Assembly (NCBI GenBank): GCA_007694095.1
Contig: RECI01000182.1
Coordinates: 1-46,552, forward strand
Direction: 5' to 3'
Length of the DNA stretch: 46,552 nucleotides
Origin: Balneolaceae bacterium
GTDB lineage: Bacteria > Bacteroidota > Rhodothermia > Balneolales > Balneolaceae
In this document: piece by piece, positions 23,461 through 32,462 of the stretch
Layout of the letters: every line of letters starts with the position of its first letter
Numbering within the stretch: position 1 is the first letter of the stretch
The notes under the pieces: generated by a model
Told to the model about the DNA's origin: nothing
The model's database searches: none
The model's input: only the letters and a program-made list of their open reading frames with translations
Translations under genes and position numbers: made by a program

Positions 23461-25602
23461 TCAGACCTTAATATGATTTTCAACCTTTTCCGGTTCGGGC
23501 TGTTTGTTGAGGATAAGTGTAAATTTAGATCCTATTCCCGGTTTACTTTCAAATGTAAGATCACCACCCATTTTTAGCGCAAAATCTTTACATATCGACA
23601 GGCCTAACCCGGTTCCTATTTCACTGTCGTTAACGTCTGCGTGTACTTTTGAAAATGGCTTAAATAATGAAGGTTGTAGTTTATAAGGAATTCCTTTACC
23701 TGAATCTTCAACAGTTACATATATTTTTGTATCGCCCTGAGATATATGGATAATTACCTGACTGCCCCGGTCAACATACTTAACCGCATTGCTTAACAGG
23801 TTACGCATAATTACAGAAAACATATGTTCATCAACCGGTGCTTGCAAGTCTTTATCAGTGATAATTTTCAGGTATATCTCCTTATTTTCGGCGGCCTGCT
23901 TTATTTTCGAAACAGCCTTATGCATGAGTTCCGGTATGGATTTCATCTCCATTTTTACTTTAATACCGTCACGCTGTGTTTGAGCCCATTGCAGATAGTT
24001 AGTTAACGTGTTGATGTCCTGTTCAAGCTGAAAATCAATCTGACCAAGTACATTTTCAATATCTTCTTTATCGAGTAATTTTTTGCGAATCATATAGATA
24101 ACTCCCTGAATATTTGATATTGGTGCTCTCAAATCATGAGCCAAAACAGACAGGAGCCGGTCTTTCACGTCATTCACATTACTCAGCTCCTCTGATTGTT
24201 TTTTCAGAAGTATATTTGCTTTTTTCTTTTTTTGATAAAGCAGAATAGTGGTTAACAGTGCTAAAACGATCACCCCTAATAATATGAGGGAAATGATCGT
24301 GTTGATTCGTTGAGCTCGTAAGTTTTCCTGAAGAAGTTCGCTTCTCTCCCTTTCTGAACGAAGACCAAGCTGAATCTCCTGGCGGGCCAGTGCTTCAATT
24401 CTTTCAGTATGTGAAAGAGAGTCGGTAAGTTCTGTATACCGTTTTAACAATAAATATGCATTAGCTGTATCTCCTAAAGCAGCATAATTCTCATGTAAAC
24501 TCTTAAGGGTACCCCGGATCATATCTTTTGCATCTGCCATTTCAGCTATTTCCAATGCACTTTCGTAAAGTTCAATTGACCTGGCATAATCACCTATTTC
24601 AGCATATACACCCGCCATCCCGAATTGATTGTAATATGAACCGATCATCACGTTGTGATCACGGCTCAATTGCTGTGAGTCCTCAAAAAACTCTAAAGCA
24701 CGGTCATAATTTTGAATTTCCAAATTCAACATACCGAGATTATAGAGTGCCTGTATTTTGGAAAGAGTGTGTCCTAGCTCCTCTGAAAGCTGAAGTACCA
24801 TGCCATAACTTTCTTGAGCATCCTCATATCTACCCATACTTCTATATAAACCACCAAAACTCATGTAATTTGTTATCTGGTTCCTTTGATTCCCGATTTG
24901 CAGATTCATTTCGAGAGCACGATATAAATATTCTTCAGCAATATCATAATTTCCTTCATTTACGTTGACTGAAGCCAGGTTATCCAGAACAACTGCAATA
25001 ATGAGTGTATCATTGATTTCCTCCGCCATTTCGAGGCTATTTAAATACGCATCAATTGCAGCGGGTATGTCTCCCAGTGATTTGTAATTGTTTCCAATAT
25101 TTTGGGTAATGCCAATGGCCATCCGTTTTTCACCTCTTTCTTCAGCCAGCTCCTTCATCTGCAGATATATCTCCAACCCACTTTTAAAATTGCCCAGCAT
25201 GTTATGAGCATTCGCTAATAAATTACCAAGTTGAATTTCCCTGCCGGTACCGCGATATTTCATCATTTTGCCATCAAGAAGCCTGACCACAGAATCGGGT
25301 AAGCCTTGATCCATGTAATAAAATCCAAGATTATTTATTGCATAAGCCTCACCTTCAATATCATTCAGAACTTCAGTTAAATGAAGAGCCTCATCTATAT
25401 AAATCCTTGCACTATCGAACTGGTTCGATTCAAGTAACGTTTTACTTAATTCGTTAAGATGACGCAGGTAGGTGGTATCTCTTAATGCTGGTTCATCTTG
25501 TGTACCCGGAAGCCCTTGTTTTCCATGCGTAATCTGATTTGGCACAATCAATAAACTGATCACAAACAAGGTATATACAAATAATTTCAGGAAGATTTGC
25601 AT
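23461..25602 (-). CDS. TPR-repeat sensor histidine kinase
   Basis: This 713-residue membrane sensor has an N-terminal hydrophobic segment (5-20, probably a signal peptide), a periplasmic domain of about nine tetratricopeptide repeats (about 45-400; for example INNLGFYYMDQG, QNIGNNYKSLGD, DNLASVNVNEGNYDIA), a coiled region, one membrane helix (435-456) and a cytoplasmic kinase. The phospho-acceptor is H489 in LAHDLRAPISN. The ATPase domain shows NLLSNAVKYV (N box), VEDSGKGIP (G1) and GTGLGLSICK (G2). No response regulator is adjacent, so it is an orphan kinase. It is convergent with panD. Confidence 0.93.
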   Translation of the reverse strand: MQIFLKLFVYTLFVISLLIVPNQITHGKQGLPGTQDEPALRDTTYLRHLNELSKTLLESNQFDSARIYIDEALHLTEVLNDIEGEAYAINNLGFYYMDQGLPDSVVRLLDGKMMKYRGTGREIQLGNLLANAHNMLGNFKSGLEIYLQMKELAEERGEKRMAIGITQNIGNNYKSLGDIPAAIDAYLNSLEMAEEINDTLIIAVVLDNLASVNVNEGNYDIAEEYLYRALEMNLQIGNQRNQITNYMSFGGLYRSMGRYEDAQESYGMVLQLSEELGHTLSKIQALYNLGMLNLEIQNYDRALEFFEDSQQLSRDHNVMIGSYYNQFGMAGVYAEIGDYARSIELYESALEIAEMADAKDMIRGTLKSLHENYAALGDTANAYLLLKRYTELTDSLSHTERIEALARQEIQLGLRSERERSELLQENLRAQRINTIISLILLGVIVLALLTTILLYQKKKKANILLKKQSEELSNVNDVKDRLLSVLAHDLRAPISNIQGVIYMIRKKLLDKEDIENVLGQIDFQLEQDINTLTNYLQWAQTQRDGIKVKMEMKSIPELMHKAVSKIKQAAENKEIYLKIITDKDLQAPVDEHMFSVIMRNLLSNAVKYVDRGSQVIIHISQGDTKIYVTVEDSGKGIPYKLQPSLFKPFSKVHADVNDSEIGTGLGLSICKDFALKMGGDLTFESKPGIGSKFTLILNKQPEPEKVENHIKV

Positions 25603-25698
25603 TAATCTAGTTTAGGGTAAATTTTTAAAAATGTCATAATAAAATAATTTATTTAAGCTCATTTATTCTTGCCTATTTTGACATTTACAGTTATACAA

Positions 25699-26880
25699 TT
25701 AAAAACTTTGCATTTTAACTTCAGGAATAATTTTGATCAATTTGCCATTATTTTCCGCAGTTAAAAGGTATAGATAACCGTCGGGTCCCATCCGTACATC
25801 TCTGACACGATACCCTATAGTGAGCGATTCTTCTCCTATAACGGTTGTTCCATCTAAAATTATTCTCCTTAACTGTTCACCGCGCAGTCCGCCGCTGAAT
25901 AAATCCCCATTCCATTCTTTAAAAACACTACCATTATAAACTGTAAGGCCACTTGGCGCCTGGGCAGGTGTCCAGACGATCAAAGGGTCTTCCATTCCCG
26001 GCTTGCTTGTTTCGCGGGAAATCCGGGGTCCATAATATTCACGGCTGTATGTAACAGCAGGCCATCCATAATTCGACCCTGGTAAAATCAGGTTTAGTTC
26101 ATCTCCTCCTCGTGAACCATGTTCATTAGCCCATATATGACCGTTTTCCTCATCAAATGTCAAACCTTGAACATTCCGGTGGCCAAGTGTCCAAATTTCG
26201 GGCAATGCACTTTCTAGCCCAATAAACGGGTTGTTATCAGGTGCAGACCCGTCATCATGAATCCGGATGATTTTTCCGAGATGAGCATTCAACTTTTGAG
26301 CATATTCCCGGCTGAGTATCCCGTCTATCGACTTAGGACGGTTACCCCCGTCACCCACCGATATCAATAAGGTACCATCAGCAAGCCATACCATTCTTGA
26401 TCCAAAATGCTGATTACCGCTCTTTGCAGGCTCTGCCTTGAAAATGATTTCTGCATTCATCATCTCCGATCCATTCAGCTCAGCACGTGCCACAGCAGTT
26501 TGGTTATAATCCTCGTTGCCATCCGCAAATGTAAAAAAGATCAATCTGTTGTTTTCAAAACCGGGATGTAAAACAATATCAAGAAGGCCGCCTTGTCCGT
26601 CAGCATAAACCTCCGGTACTCCGTTTACATATTCAATTTCTCTTTCTCCTTCTTTGAATATTCTTATTCTGCCCGGTCTCTCTGTAATCAGTATTGATCC
26701 ATCAGGCAACCAGGCCATAGACCATGGTTGTTCTAGTCCGTCAAGCAGCACCTGGGTGGCCCAGCCTTCAGCTTCAGGAACATTACCGCTAAGCGAGACC
26801 GGGCCTTCCGGCATTTTGCAGCCCTTCAATACAAATATGAAGAAAAATAATGTAGACAAAAACAGTTTCTCTTTTTTCAT
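25699..26880 (-). CDS. PQQ-dependent sugar dehydrogenase-like lipoprotein
   Basis: This 393-residue six-bladed beta-propeller belongs to the soluble glucose/aldose-sugar dehydrogenase family (GSDH). A lipoprotein signal peptide ends in LKGC (C21), so the protein is membrane anchored outside the cytoplasm. Family motifs are LEQPWSMAWLPDGSILITER, GSRMVWLADGTLLISVGDGG (PQQ/Ca region) and GHRNVQGLTFD followed by NEHGSRGGDELN and GSNYGWP. These enzymes oxidise aldoses and pass electrons to a respiratory acceptor. PQQ synthesis genes are not in the window, so cofactor use is inferred from the family. It stands alone, 96 bp upstream of the histidine kinase gene on the same strand. Confidence 0.9.
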   Translation of the reverse strand: MKKEKLFLSTLFFFIFVLKGCKMPEGPVSLSGNVPEAEGWATQVLLDGLEQPWSMAWLPDGSILITERPGRIRIFKEGEREIEYVNGVPEVYADGQGGLLDIVLHPGFENNRLIFFTFADGNEDYNQTAVARAELNGSEMMNAEIIFKAEPAKSGNQHFGSRMVWLADGTLLISVGDGGNRPKSIDGILSREYAQKLNAHLGKIIRIHDDGSAPDNNPFIGLESALPEIWTLGHRNVQGLTFDEENGHIWANEHGSRGGDELNLILPGSNYGWPAVTYSREYYGPRISRETSKPGMEDPLIVWTPAQAPSGLTVYNGSVFKEWNGDLFSGGLRGEQLRRIILDGTTVIGEESLTIGYRVRDVRMGPDGYLYLLTAENNGKLIKIIPEVKMQSF

Positions 26881-26946
26881 TCCGGAAAAGATGTAGTTTT
26901 ATTACAATAATTCAATACTTATCTATTAAATTTAACAGCAAACCAG

Positions 26947-27354
26947 ATGAATATCACGGGAATAATTGAAACCTGCCTTTACGCTGAAGATCTGTTACCC
27001 TTAAAAAAATTTTATCAGCGTCTGCCGGGAATCTCATTAGTGTCGGAAGAAATCGGACGGCATGTATTTTTCAGATGTGGCAGCCAGATGCTGCTCATTT
27101 TCAATCCCGATCATACCTCACATGAACAAACATTGGTAAACGGAAAAAAGATCCCATTGCATGGATCTAAAGGGGTTTCACATATTGCCTTTACCATAGA
27201 AAAAAACAGTTCGAGTCGGTGGAAATCGATGCTGAAAAATAATAACATCGACATAGAATCTGAGGTAACCTGGCCAAATGGCACTGTTTCCATATATTTC
27301 AGAGACCCGGCAGGGAACAGCCTCGAAATTATGGAGCCAGGATTGTGGGAATAA
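26947..27354 (+). CDS. VOC-family (glyoxalase/bleomycin-resistance fold) protein
   Basis: This 135-residue protein has the paired beta-alpha-beta-beta-beta fold of the vicinal oxygen chelate superfamily: TCLYAEDLLPLKKFYQ at the start of module 1, GVSHIAFTIE (H79) at the start of module 2, and FRDPAGNSLEIMEP (E127) at its end. H79 and E127 are the likely metal ligands. Substrate unknown; relatives include dioxygenases, glyoxalases and antibiotic-resistance proteins. It is convergent with a MarR gene, with only one base between the two stop codons, and divergent from the PQQ lipoprotein gene. Confidence 0.87.
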   Translation: MNITGIIETCLYAEDLLPLKKFYQRLPGISLVSEEIGRHVFFRCGSQMLLIFNPDHTSHEQTLVNGKKIPLHGSKGVSHIAFTIEKNSSSRWKSMLKNNNIDIESEVTWPNGTVSIYFRDPAGNSLEIMEPGLWE

Positions 27355-27355
27355 A

Positions 27356-27757
27356 TCAGAGTTTTATCTTCAATTGTTCGGAACCATGCATTAAAAGCTG
27401 CCCGGTTGTGTGAACGAATTTCTCCCCAAGCTTTTTATGAAGCGTCTCTTCTGCCTTTTGGTATGTACTGATGAGGTCAGGAACCAGGTTTTTGCCTTTC
27501 TCAGTAAGGGTAATATAAGCCATTCGGCCATTCATTTTTTTTTCAACCAGTCCCCGTTTTTGCAGTTTATGGATAAACCTGGTGATGGTTGATGGTGCCA
27601 GATTCATTCGTTCCGAGAGTTCTTTTTGTGACAGTTTTTCATCCTCATGAATATGAACCAGTAATTCAACAAATGGCGTAGCAAGATTATACTCTCTGAA
27701 GAAATTGTCGAAAAGTTTGCTTACATCCCTGTTGAAAGAATTTAGAATTGCATGCAT
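27356..27757 (-). CDS. MarR-family transcriptional regulator
   Basis: This 133-residue winged-helix dimeric regulator has the DNA-binding core LSQKELSERMNLAPSTITRF (about 38-57), with the recognition helix in APSTITRFIHKLQKRGLV and the wing MNGRMAYITLTEKG. MarR proteins usually repress their own gene and are released by small phenolic or oxidant ligands. A perfect 12-bp palindrome 15 nt upstream of the start is the probable self-operator. The ATG at 27757 is used; another ATG lies two codons in. Target genes beyond itself are unknown; the neighbouring VOC gene is convergent, so it does not share this promoter. Confidence 0.92.
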   Translation of the reverse strand: MHAILNSFNRDVSKLFDNFFREYNLATPFVELLVHIHEDEKLSQKELSERMNLAPSTITRFIHKLQKRGLVEKKMNGRMAYITLTEKGKNLVPDLISTYQKAEETLHKKLGEKFVHTTGQLLMHGSEQLKIKL

Positions 27758-27772
27758 GATTTAAAATTTAGT

Positions 27773-27784
27773 TTGTACGTACAA
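27773..27784. promoter_or_regulatory. Probable MarR operator
   Basis: TTGTACGTACAA is a perfect 12-bp palindrome centred 21 nt upstream of the MarR-family start codon, where repressor binding would block transcription or promoter clearance. Size and symmetry fit MarR-family sites. Confidence 0.75.
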
Positions 27785-28039
27785 TAAAAAATTAATTATT
27801 CCTGAAAAAGTCAAATAAAAAAGGGTTGCAATGTTTTATCTATTACACCAGTTTCAGTATAACTCAGAATCAAACCATTACTGTTATCTTAATTTATGAG
27901 TGAGTTATTGTCTCATGCTGTAAATAGCAATGTGATTAAAAGTAAACTTACGATTGGCAAGATTTTATATGATTGATTGAACATAGTCATTTCTTTTTAA
28001 AAGTCTTTATCCCGATATTTCGAAATATTATTCAATTTT
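27785..28039. other. Divergent AT-rich promoter region
   Basis: This spacer between the MarR gene and scpA is strongly AT-rich. On the minus strand TTTGAC (27807-27812) could be an upstream promoter element for the MarR gene. No reading frame or stable structure stands out. Confidence 0.4.
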
Positions 28040-28807
28040 ATGTATAGAGTTCAGCTTAAAAATTTTGAAGGCCCGCTCGACCTGCTTCTCTTCTTCATCA
28101 AAAGGGATGAGCTGAATATTTATGACATACCTATTTCTCATATTACCGGGGAGTTTTTGGAATACATCCGGCTTATGGAAGAACTTGACCTCGATGTAGC
28201 CAGCGAGTTTATCTATATGGCAAGTATGCTGATGGCCATTAAAGCAAGGATGATGATTCCTTCCGATGGAGATGACAATGATCCCCTCGATGAAGACGAT
28301 CCCCGGTATGAACTCGTTCAAAAACTGCTGCAATACAAGCGATATAAAGAAATGGCCGAAAAGCTTGTAATTATTGATGAAGATGTTCAAAAAAAATACT
28401 ACCGGGGATACCCAACGGCTGATGAGGTCGACAAACAGGCCAGCGGCGAGGCATTGAAGGATGTCACACTCTTTGACCTGATCGCCGCATTTCGCAAGGT
28501 TCTGGCCGACATCAATCGCCAGCACGCCTATCATACCGTTGAAAAAGTTGCTTTTTCTGTTGAAGAGCAAACGGAATTTATCCTGACAACACTTCACCGG
28601 AGGGGCCGCAGTTCTTTTATTCAATTATGTATTGAATTAAAATCCCGTGCAGCCATTGTTGTCACATTTCTTGCCGTACTTGAAATGCTGAAAGAACAAC
28701 AGATAAACCTTTTTATTGAAAACGAAGACCCAATTCAATTTTATATAGACCTGAAACCAGTGGATGAAATCATCGGCACTGAAAAAGGTCCAACCCGATC
28801 ATCATGA
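28040..28807 (+). CDS. scpA: Segregation and condensation protein A
   Basis: This 255-residue kleisin bridges the SMC dimer in the bacterial condensin complex and is needed for chromosome compaction and segregation. The N-terminal SMC-neck-binding segment FEGPLDLLLFFIKRDELNIYDI and the conserved LDVASEFIYMASMLMAIKARMMIP helix are clear. The acidic central part (DGDDNDPLDEDD) and the C-terminal winged-helix region (from about 175) complete the protein. scpB is not adjacent. Its stop overlaps the start of the M28 peptidase gene by 4 bp (ATGA). Confidence 0.95.
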   Translation: MYRVQLKNFEGPLDLLLFFIKRDELNIYDIPISHITGEFLEYIRLMEELDLDVASEFIYMASMLMAIKARMMIPSDGDDNDPLDEDDPRYELVQKLLQYKRYKEMAEKLVIIDEDVQKKYYRGYPTADEVDKQASGEALKDVTLFDLIAAFRKVLADINRQHAYHTVEKVAFSVEEQTEFILTTLHRRGRSSFIQLCIELKSRAAIVVTFLAVLEMLKEQQINLFIENEDPIQFYIDLKPVDEIIGTEKGPTRSS

Positions 28808-30489
28808 TGAAATACCTGATTCCCCTCTTTTTTTTTATGACTGCATGTGCGAGCAGTACAATGATTACATACAACACCTCAACAGAAAACCTGCTCCACT
28901 ACACAGAACAGATTCAATCCTCTTTCCTGCAGCAACACCTTGAAGTGATTGCACACGACAGCCTTGAAGGGCGGGATACAGCATCACGCGGGCTGCGTGT
29001 GGCCGCCGGTTACCTATCCGATTTCTACACATCACTTGGCTTTATGCCAATGGGTGATGATGGCACATATTTTCAGTATTTTGAATTAAATGCCACAGTT
29101 ACTGACAGTATTGCATATACAACTTATCACATTAACCTTAGTGACACCACCAGGGTAAATCATTCTGTTATTACACCATCTTCTCACGGCGACTATTATA
29201 ATACTTTTGGCGGGTCGTCTTCAGCCAGCGGTAATATTGTTTTTGCAGGCTTTGGCGTGAATGATGAAAACCGGGGTGTTTATCATCTTGGCGACAAAAA
29301 CCTTGATAACACATGGGTGTTAATATTCGATGAAATCCCACACATTGTTGATGGAGATACCCTGATTCACCCTTCACTTAATGAAAATCTGCGGATGGGA
29401 AATATCCTCAGAAATACCGGGGTAAATGGCATTCTGCTTATTTCCGGTTTCTCTGATGAAGAATATTCTGAAAAAGCAGCCCTTCAATCACAGGCGGCAC
29501 TAAATCCACGAGGCTTCAGCCTGCCTTACCTGCAAAGTGGCAGAAGAACATTCGGACTGCCGCAGGGTGTACACACTATCAGTCCTGGTCTCGCAGCCGA
29601 AATTCTCGGGATTGGTGGGGCAGATGAACTGAAAACATTTCGCGATTCTTTGATCAGCAACATTCATGACTTCAGACCTGCTGAAACGGCACACTATCTT
29701 GATTTTGCACCTTATATTGGACCGGGAACCGTAATAACAGAAAATGTACTGGCCTATTTTGAAGGTGCCGATCCTGAGCTTAACCACGAAGCAATTGTAT
29801 TGATGGCACATTATGATCATGTCGGAGTAGGCAGGCCTGATGCCTCCGGGGATATGATTTATAACGGCGCAGATGATAACGGAAGTGGAACAGTTGCCCT
29901 TATGGCTATCGCCAATGCATTATATCATGCCAAAGAAGCCGGGTTCAAACCCAGGCGAAGCATCCTTTTTCTGCATGTATCTGCCGAAGAGGTGGGATTG
30001 CTTGGCTCCAGGTATTATTCTGATCATCCAGTCATTCCCATAGAAAACACCGTTGCCAGTTTTAATGCGGATATGATTGGCAGGAGTGACCCCGAAAATA
30101 TCCGTTCCGGTGATACCGATTATGTTTACCTTATAGGCGGAGAAATTATCTCATCAGTGCTCGATAGTCTTGTTGTATCTGCAAATATTGAAAGTGTTAA
30201 CATGCGACTGGACCGCAAATACAATGATCTCACCGACCCAAATCAGTTTTACCGGAGAAGTGATCACTGGAATTTTGGTCGCCTTGGGGTTCCATTCGTT
30301 TTCTTTTTCACCGGTGTACACGAAGACTATCACCAGCCCTCTGACACGGTTGATAAAATTGAATTTGACAAATACACCCGTGTTGTACAGCTTATTTATG
30401 CTTCTACAATAAAAACAGCCAACTACGATGGGCGCCCTGAAGTAGATAACCAGGAATTTATCGATATAACAAACCGTATACCGCGTTAA
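28804..30489 (+). CDS. M28-family zinc metallopeptidase lipoprotein
   Basis: This 561-residue secreted aminopeptidase-like enzyme has a lipoprotein signal ending in MTAC (C15 counting from 28804), so it is anchored to a membrane outside the cytoplasm. A protease-associated-type insert occupies about 140-290. The M28 zinc site is visible: H336 and D338 in AHYDHVG, D357 in NGADDNGSG, E395-E396 in SAEEVGLLGS, D423 in NADMIGR, and a final His in DYHQPSD. Substrates are likely peptides released in the periplasm. It overlaps scpA by 4 bp and precedes the HprK-like gene by 16 bp, so it is co-transcribed. ATG codons at 28804 and 28807 are both usable. Confidence 0.92.
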   Translation: MMKYLIPLFFFMTACASSTMITYNTSTENLLHYTEQIQSSFLQQHLEVIAHDSLEGRDTASRGLRVAAGYLSDFYTSLGFMPMGDDGTYFQYFELNATVTDSIAYTTYHINLSDTTRVNHSVITPSSHGDYYNTFGGSSSASGNIVFAGFGVNDENRGVYHLGDKNLDNTWVLIFDEIPHIVDGDTLIHPSLNENLRMGNILRNTGVNGILLISGFSDEEYSEKAALQSQAALNPRGFSLPYLQSGRRTFGLPQGVHTISPGLAAEILGIGGADELKTFRDSLISNIHDFRPAETAHYLDFAPYIGPGTVITENVLAYFEGADPELNHEAIVLMAHYDHVGVGRPDASGDMIYNGADDNGSGTVALMAIANALYHAKEAGFKPRRSILFLHVSAEEVGLLGSRYYSDHPVIPIENTVASFNADMIGRSDPENIRSGDTDYVYLIGGEIISSVLDSLVVSANIESVNMRLDRKYNDLTDPNQFYRRSDHWNFGRLGVPFVFFFTGVHEDYHQPSDTVDKIEFDKYTRVVQLIYASTIKTANYDGRPEVDNQEFIDITNRIPR

Positions 30490-30505
30490 GTAACCGGATA
30501 TATAT

Positions 30506-31348
30506 ATGGATCCCTATTTCCCATTAACAGATGTGCAAATAGAACGGGTATCTGAGACAAGAAAAGTGGATAATCCATCTTACGAAAATTCCTGGATGGC
30601 TATCAATGAAAGTGAATTTTATCTGGAAGTAGACCAGATTGCCACTTTTTATGCCTGCAATGGCAACTACATTGAATTTACACCATTTGATGGTGCTGCT
30701 CTTGCCTCAATTGAACTTTATTTAAATGGTTCCGTTTATGGTGCAATACTGCATCAAAGAAAAGTCCTGCCTCTGCATGGAAGTTCATTTGTATATAAAA
30801 ATATTGGGGTTATGATCTGTGGTGATTCAGGGGCGGGAAAATCGTCTCTCACTGTTTCATTTTGCGATGACGGGGCTGATTTTTTGACAGATGATGTGTC
30901 TCCGGTAATATTTGAAGAAGGAGTTCCCCATGTTATTTCAAAATCAGACCGGGTAAAATTATGGGGCGATTCTCTTCGTCAGCTCCAGAAAGAGAATAAA
31001 CGGCTGTCACAAATCCGTCCACAGGATAAAAAGTACTACGTTTCAATCTCAAATAGCAAATACCTTCAATACCCTCTCAAAATTATTTTTATCATCGAAA
31101 CATCAGATTTGGATCATGTTGAATTTGAGCCAGTAAAAGGAACAGCCTCTTTTCCCGCAATTCATGACCAGATTTACAGGCTCTATTACCTGCATGCAAT
31201 GCCGGTAACCCTTCACTCATATTTTCTTGAAGTATCATCAATTAGCAACCATTGTATATTGGTAAAAGTAAAACGCCCTTTAAATATCCCGATAGATTCA
31301 ATGAAAGCGGAACTTGAAAAGTATATCTCTTCACTTTCAGATACCTGA
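30506..31348 (+). CDS. HprK-like P-loop kinase domain protein
   Basis: This 280-residue protein resembles the C-terminal kinase domain of HPr kinase/phosphorylase. LPLHGSSF (88-95) and the P loop CGDSGAGKSS (105-114, K112) are followed by GADFLTDDVSPV (123-134, D129-D130), in the same order and spacing as the LHG, GDSGxGKS and ADD motifs of HprK. The N-terminal HPr-binding domain and the long phosphorylase C-terminus are not recognisable, and no ptsH gene is near. Related stand-alone kinases occur in peptide-modification and sugar gene clusters. The substrate is unknown. It is 16 bp downstream of the M28 peptidase. Confidence 0.78.
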   Translation: MDPYFPLTDVQIERVSETRKVDNPSYENSWMAINESEFYLEVDQIATFYACNGNYIEFTPFDGAALASIELYLNGSVYGAILHQRKVLPLHGSSFVYKNIGVMICGDSGAGKSSLTVSFCDDGADFLTDDVSPVIFEEGVPHVISKSDRVKLWGDSLRQLQKENKRLSQIRPQDKKYYVSISNSKYLQYPLKIIFIIETSDLDHVEFEPVKGTASFPAIHDQIYRLYYLHAMPVTLHSYFLEVSSISNHCILVKVKRPLNIPIDSMKAELEKYISSLSDT

Positions 31349-31419
31349 TATTCAACGGTTTTGTGAAGTATTATCTTTACTTTAAAAAACTATTTATAAA
31401 CCGCATAAATGTATTTTAG

Positions 31420-32388
31420 ATGAACAGAATTAAAATTGGCATATTAAGTACAGCAAAAATAGCGAGGGAAAAAGTGATTCCTGCCATGCAAAAGGCTGAA
31501 AACTGTGAAGTTGTTGCGATTGCTTCCAGAAACCTGGTTAAGGCAATGGAAGTTGCTAAAGATCTTGAAATCAGTACAGCGTACAGTTCTTATGAAGAGC
31601 TGCTTGCAGACCCTGAAATTGACGCTGTTTATATCCCATTGCCTAATCATTTGCATGTACAATGGTCAACTAAGTCGCTTCAGGCAGGCAAGCACGTATT
31701 ATGCGAAAAACCGATAGGAATGGATGCAGATGATGCCCGGGCACTTTTGGCTGAATCTCATAAATATCCCCATCTCAAAGTGATGGAGGCATTTATGTAC
31801 CGGTACCATCCAAGATGGAAACGGGTTGCTGAATTGGTACGGACCGGAAAAATTGGAGAAATCAAGGCAGTCCATTCGTTCTTTTCTTATTACAATGATG
31901 ATCCCGAAAATTACCGCAACAGCGCGTTGATGGGCGGGGGCGGCCTGATGGACGTAGGCTGTTATTCCATTTCTGTAGCCCGTCTTATTTTTGGACGTAA
32001 ACCATTTTTTGCAACCGGCGTCTCCGAACTAGACCCTGAATTTAACATAGACCGGCTCACTTCAGGCCTGATGCACTTTGGAACAGGTACTTCTGTCTTT
32101 ACCTGTTCTACTCAGTGCTATAAAGATCAGCATGTAAAAATTTTTGGTACAAAAGGTAAAATCGAACTCGATTGGCCATTCAATCCCGACTTCACCAAAC
32201 CGACATTTCTGAAAGCTGTAATTGATGATATTGAAATCACTGAGGAATTTGAACCGTGTGATCACTTTACACTACAAGCTGAAGCTTTTGCAAATTGCAT
32301 CCTCAATGACGAACCGGTTCCCATGCCCCTCGAAGATTCTATTGAAAACATGGAAGTGATTGACCAGATCAGAAACTCTGATATATAA
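31420..32388 (+). CDS. Gfo/Idh/MocA-family oxidoreductase
   Basis: This 322-residue NAD(P)-dependent oxidoreductase has an N-terminal Rossmann domain (KIGILSTAKIAREKVIPA, with the glycine-rich loop altered to GILSTAKIA) and the family signature CEKPIG (95-100), where K97 is the catalytic lysine. The C-terminal alpha/beta domain contains GGGGLMDVGCYSI (D-V-G-x-Y active-site region). Family members oxidise sugars, inositols or reduce related carbonyls; the DVGCYSI form is like dehydrogenases acting on glucose/xylose-type sugars. It follows the HprK-like gene by 71 bp and may be the last gene of that run. It is convergent with pgm. Confidence 0.9.
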   Translation: MNRIKIGILSTAKIAREKVIPAMQKAENCEVVAIASRNLVKAMEVAKDLEISTAYSSYEELLADPEIDAVYIPLPNHLHVQWSTKSLQAGKHVLCEKPIGMDADDARALLAESHKYPHLKVMEAFMYRYHPRWKRVAELVRTGKIGEIKAVHSFFSYYNDDPENYRNSALMGGGGLMDVGCYSISVARLIFGRKPFFATGVSELDPEFNIDRLTSGLMHFGTGTSVFTCSTQCYKDQHVKIFGTKGKIELDWPFNPDFTKPTFLKAVIDDIEITEEFEPCDHFTLQAEAFANCILNDEPVPMPLEDSIENMEVIDQIRNSDI

Positions 32389-32404
32389 ATGAATTCAATA
32401 TTTC

Positions 32405-32447
32405 TCTGTGCTTCAGTGGTAAATAAAAAATGCCGCAGAAACACAGA
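32405..32447. repeat. Inverted repeat between convergent genes
   Basis: Bases 32405-32420 (beginning TCTGTGCTTC) and 32432-32447 (ending AACACAGA) pair over 16 positions with four departures, two of them G-U. The arm resembles the widespread CTCTGTG-type intergenic repeat of many bacterial genomes. It may serve as a terminator for the two convergent genes. Confidence 0.5.
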
Positions 32448-32462
32448 TATACATATAAAACT

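Noticed and set aside
28028-28624. 198-codon minus-strand open frame
   Set aside because: Antisense to scpA, which has clear kleisin motifs.
28804-32388. PTS/catabolite-control locus because of the HprK-like gene
   Set aside because: No HPr, EI or PTS permease genes are present and the HPr-binding domain is missing.
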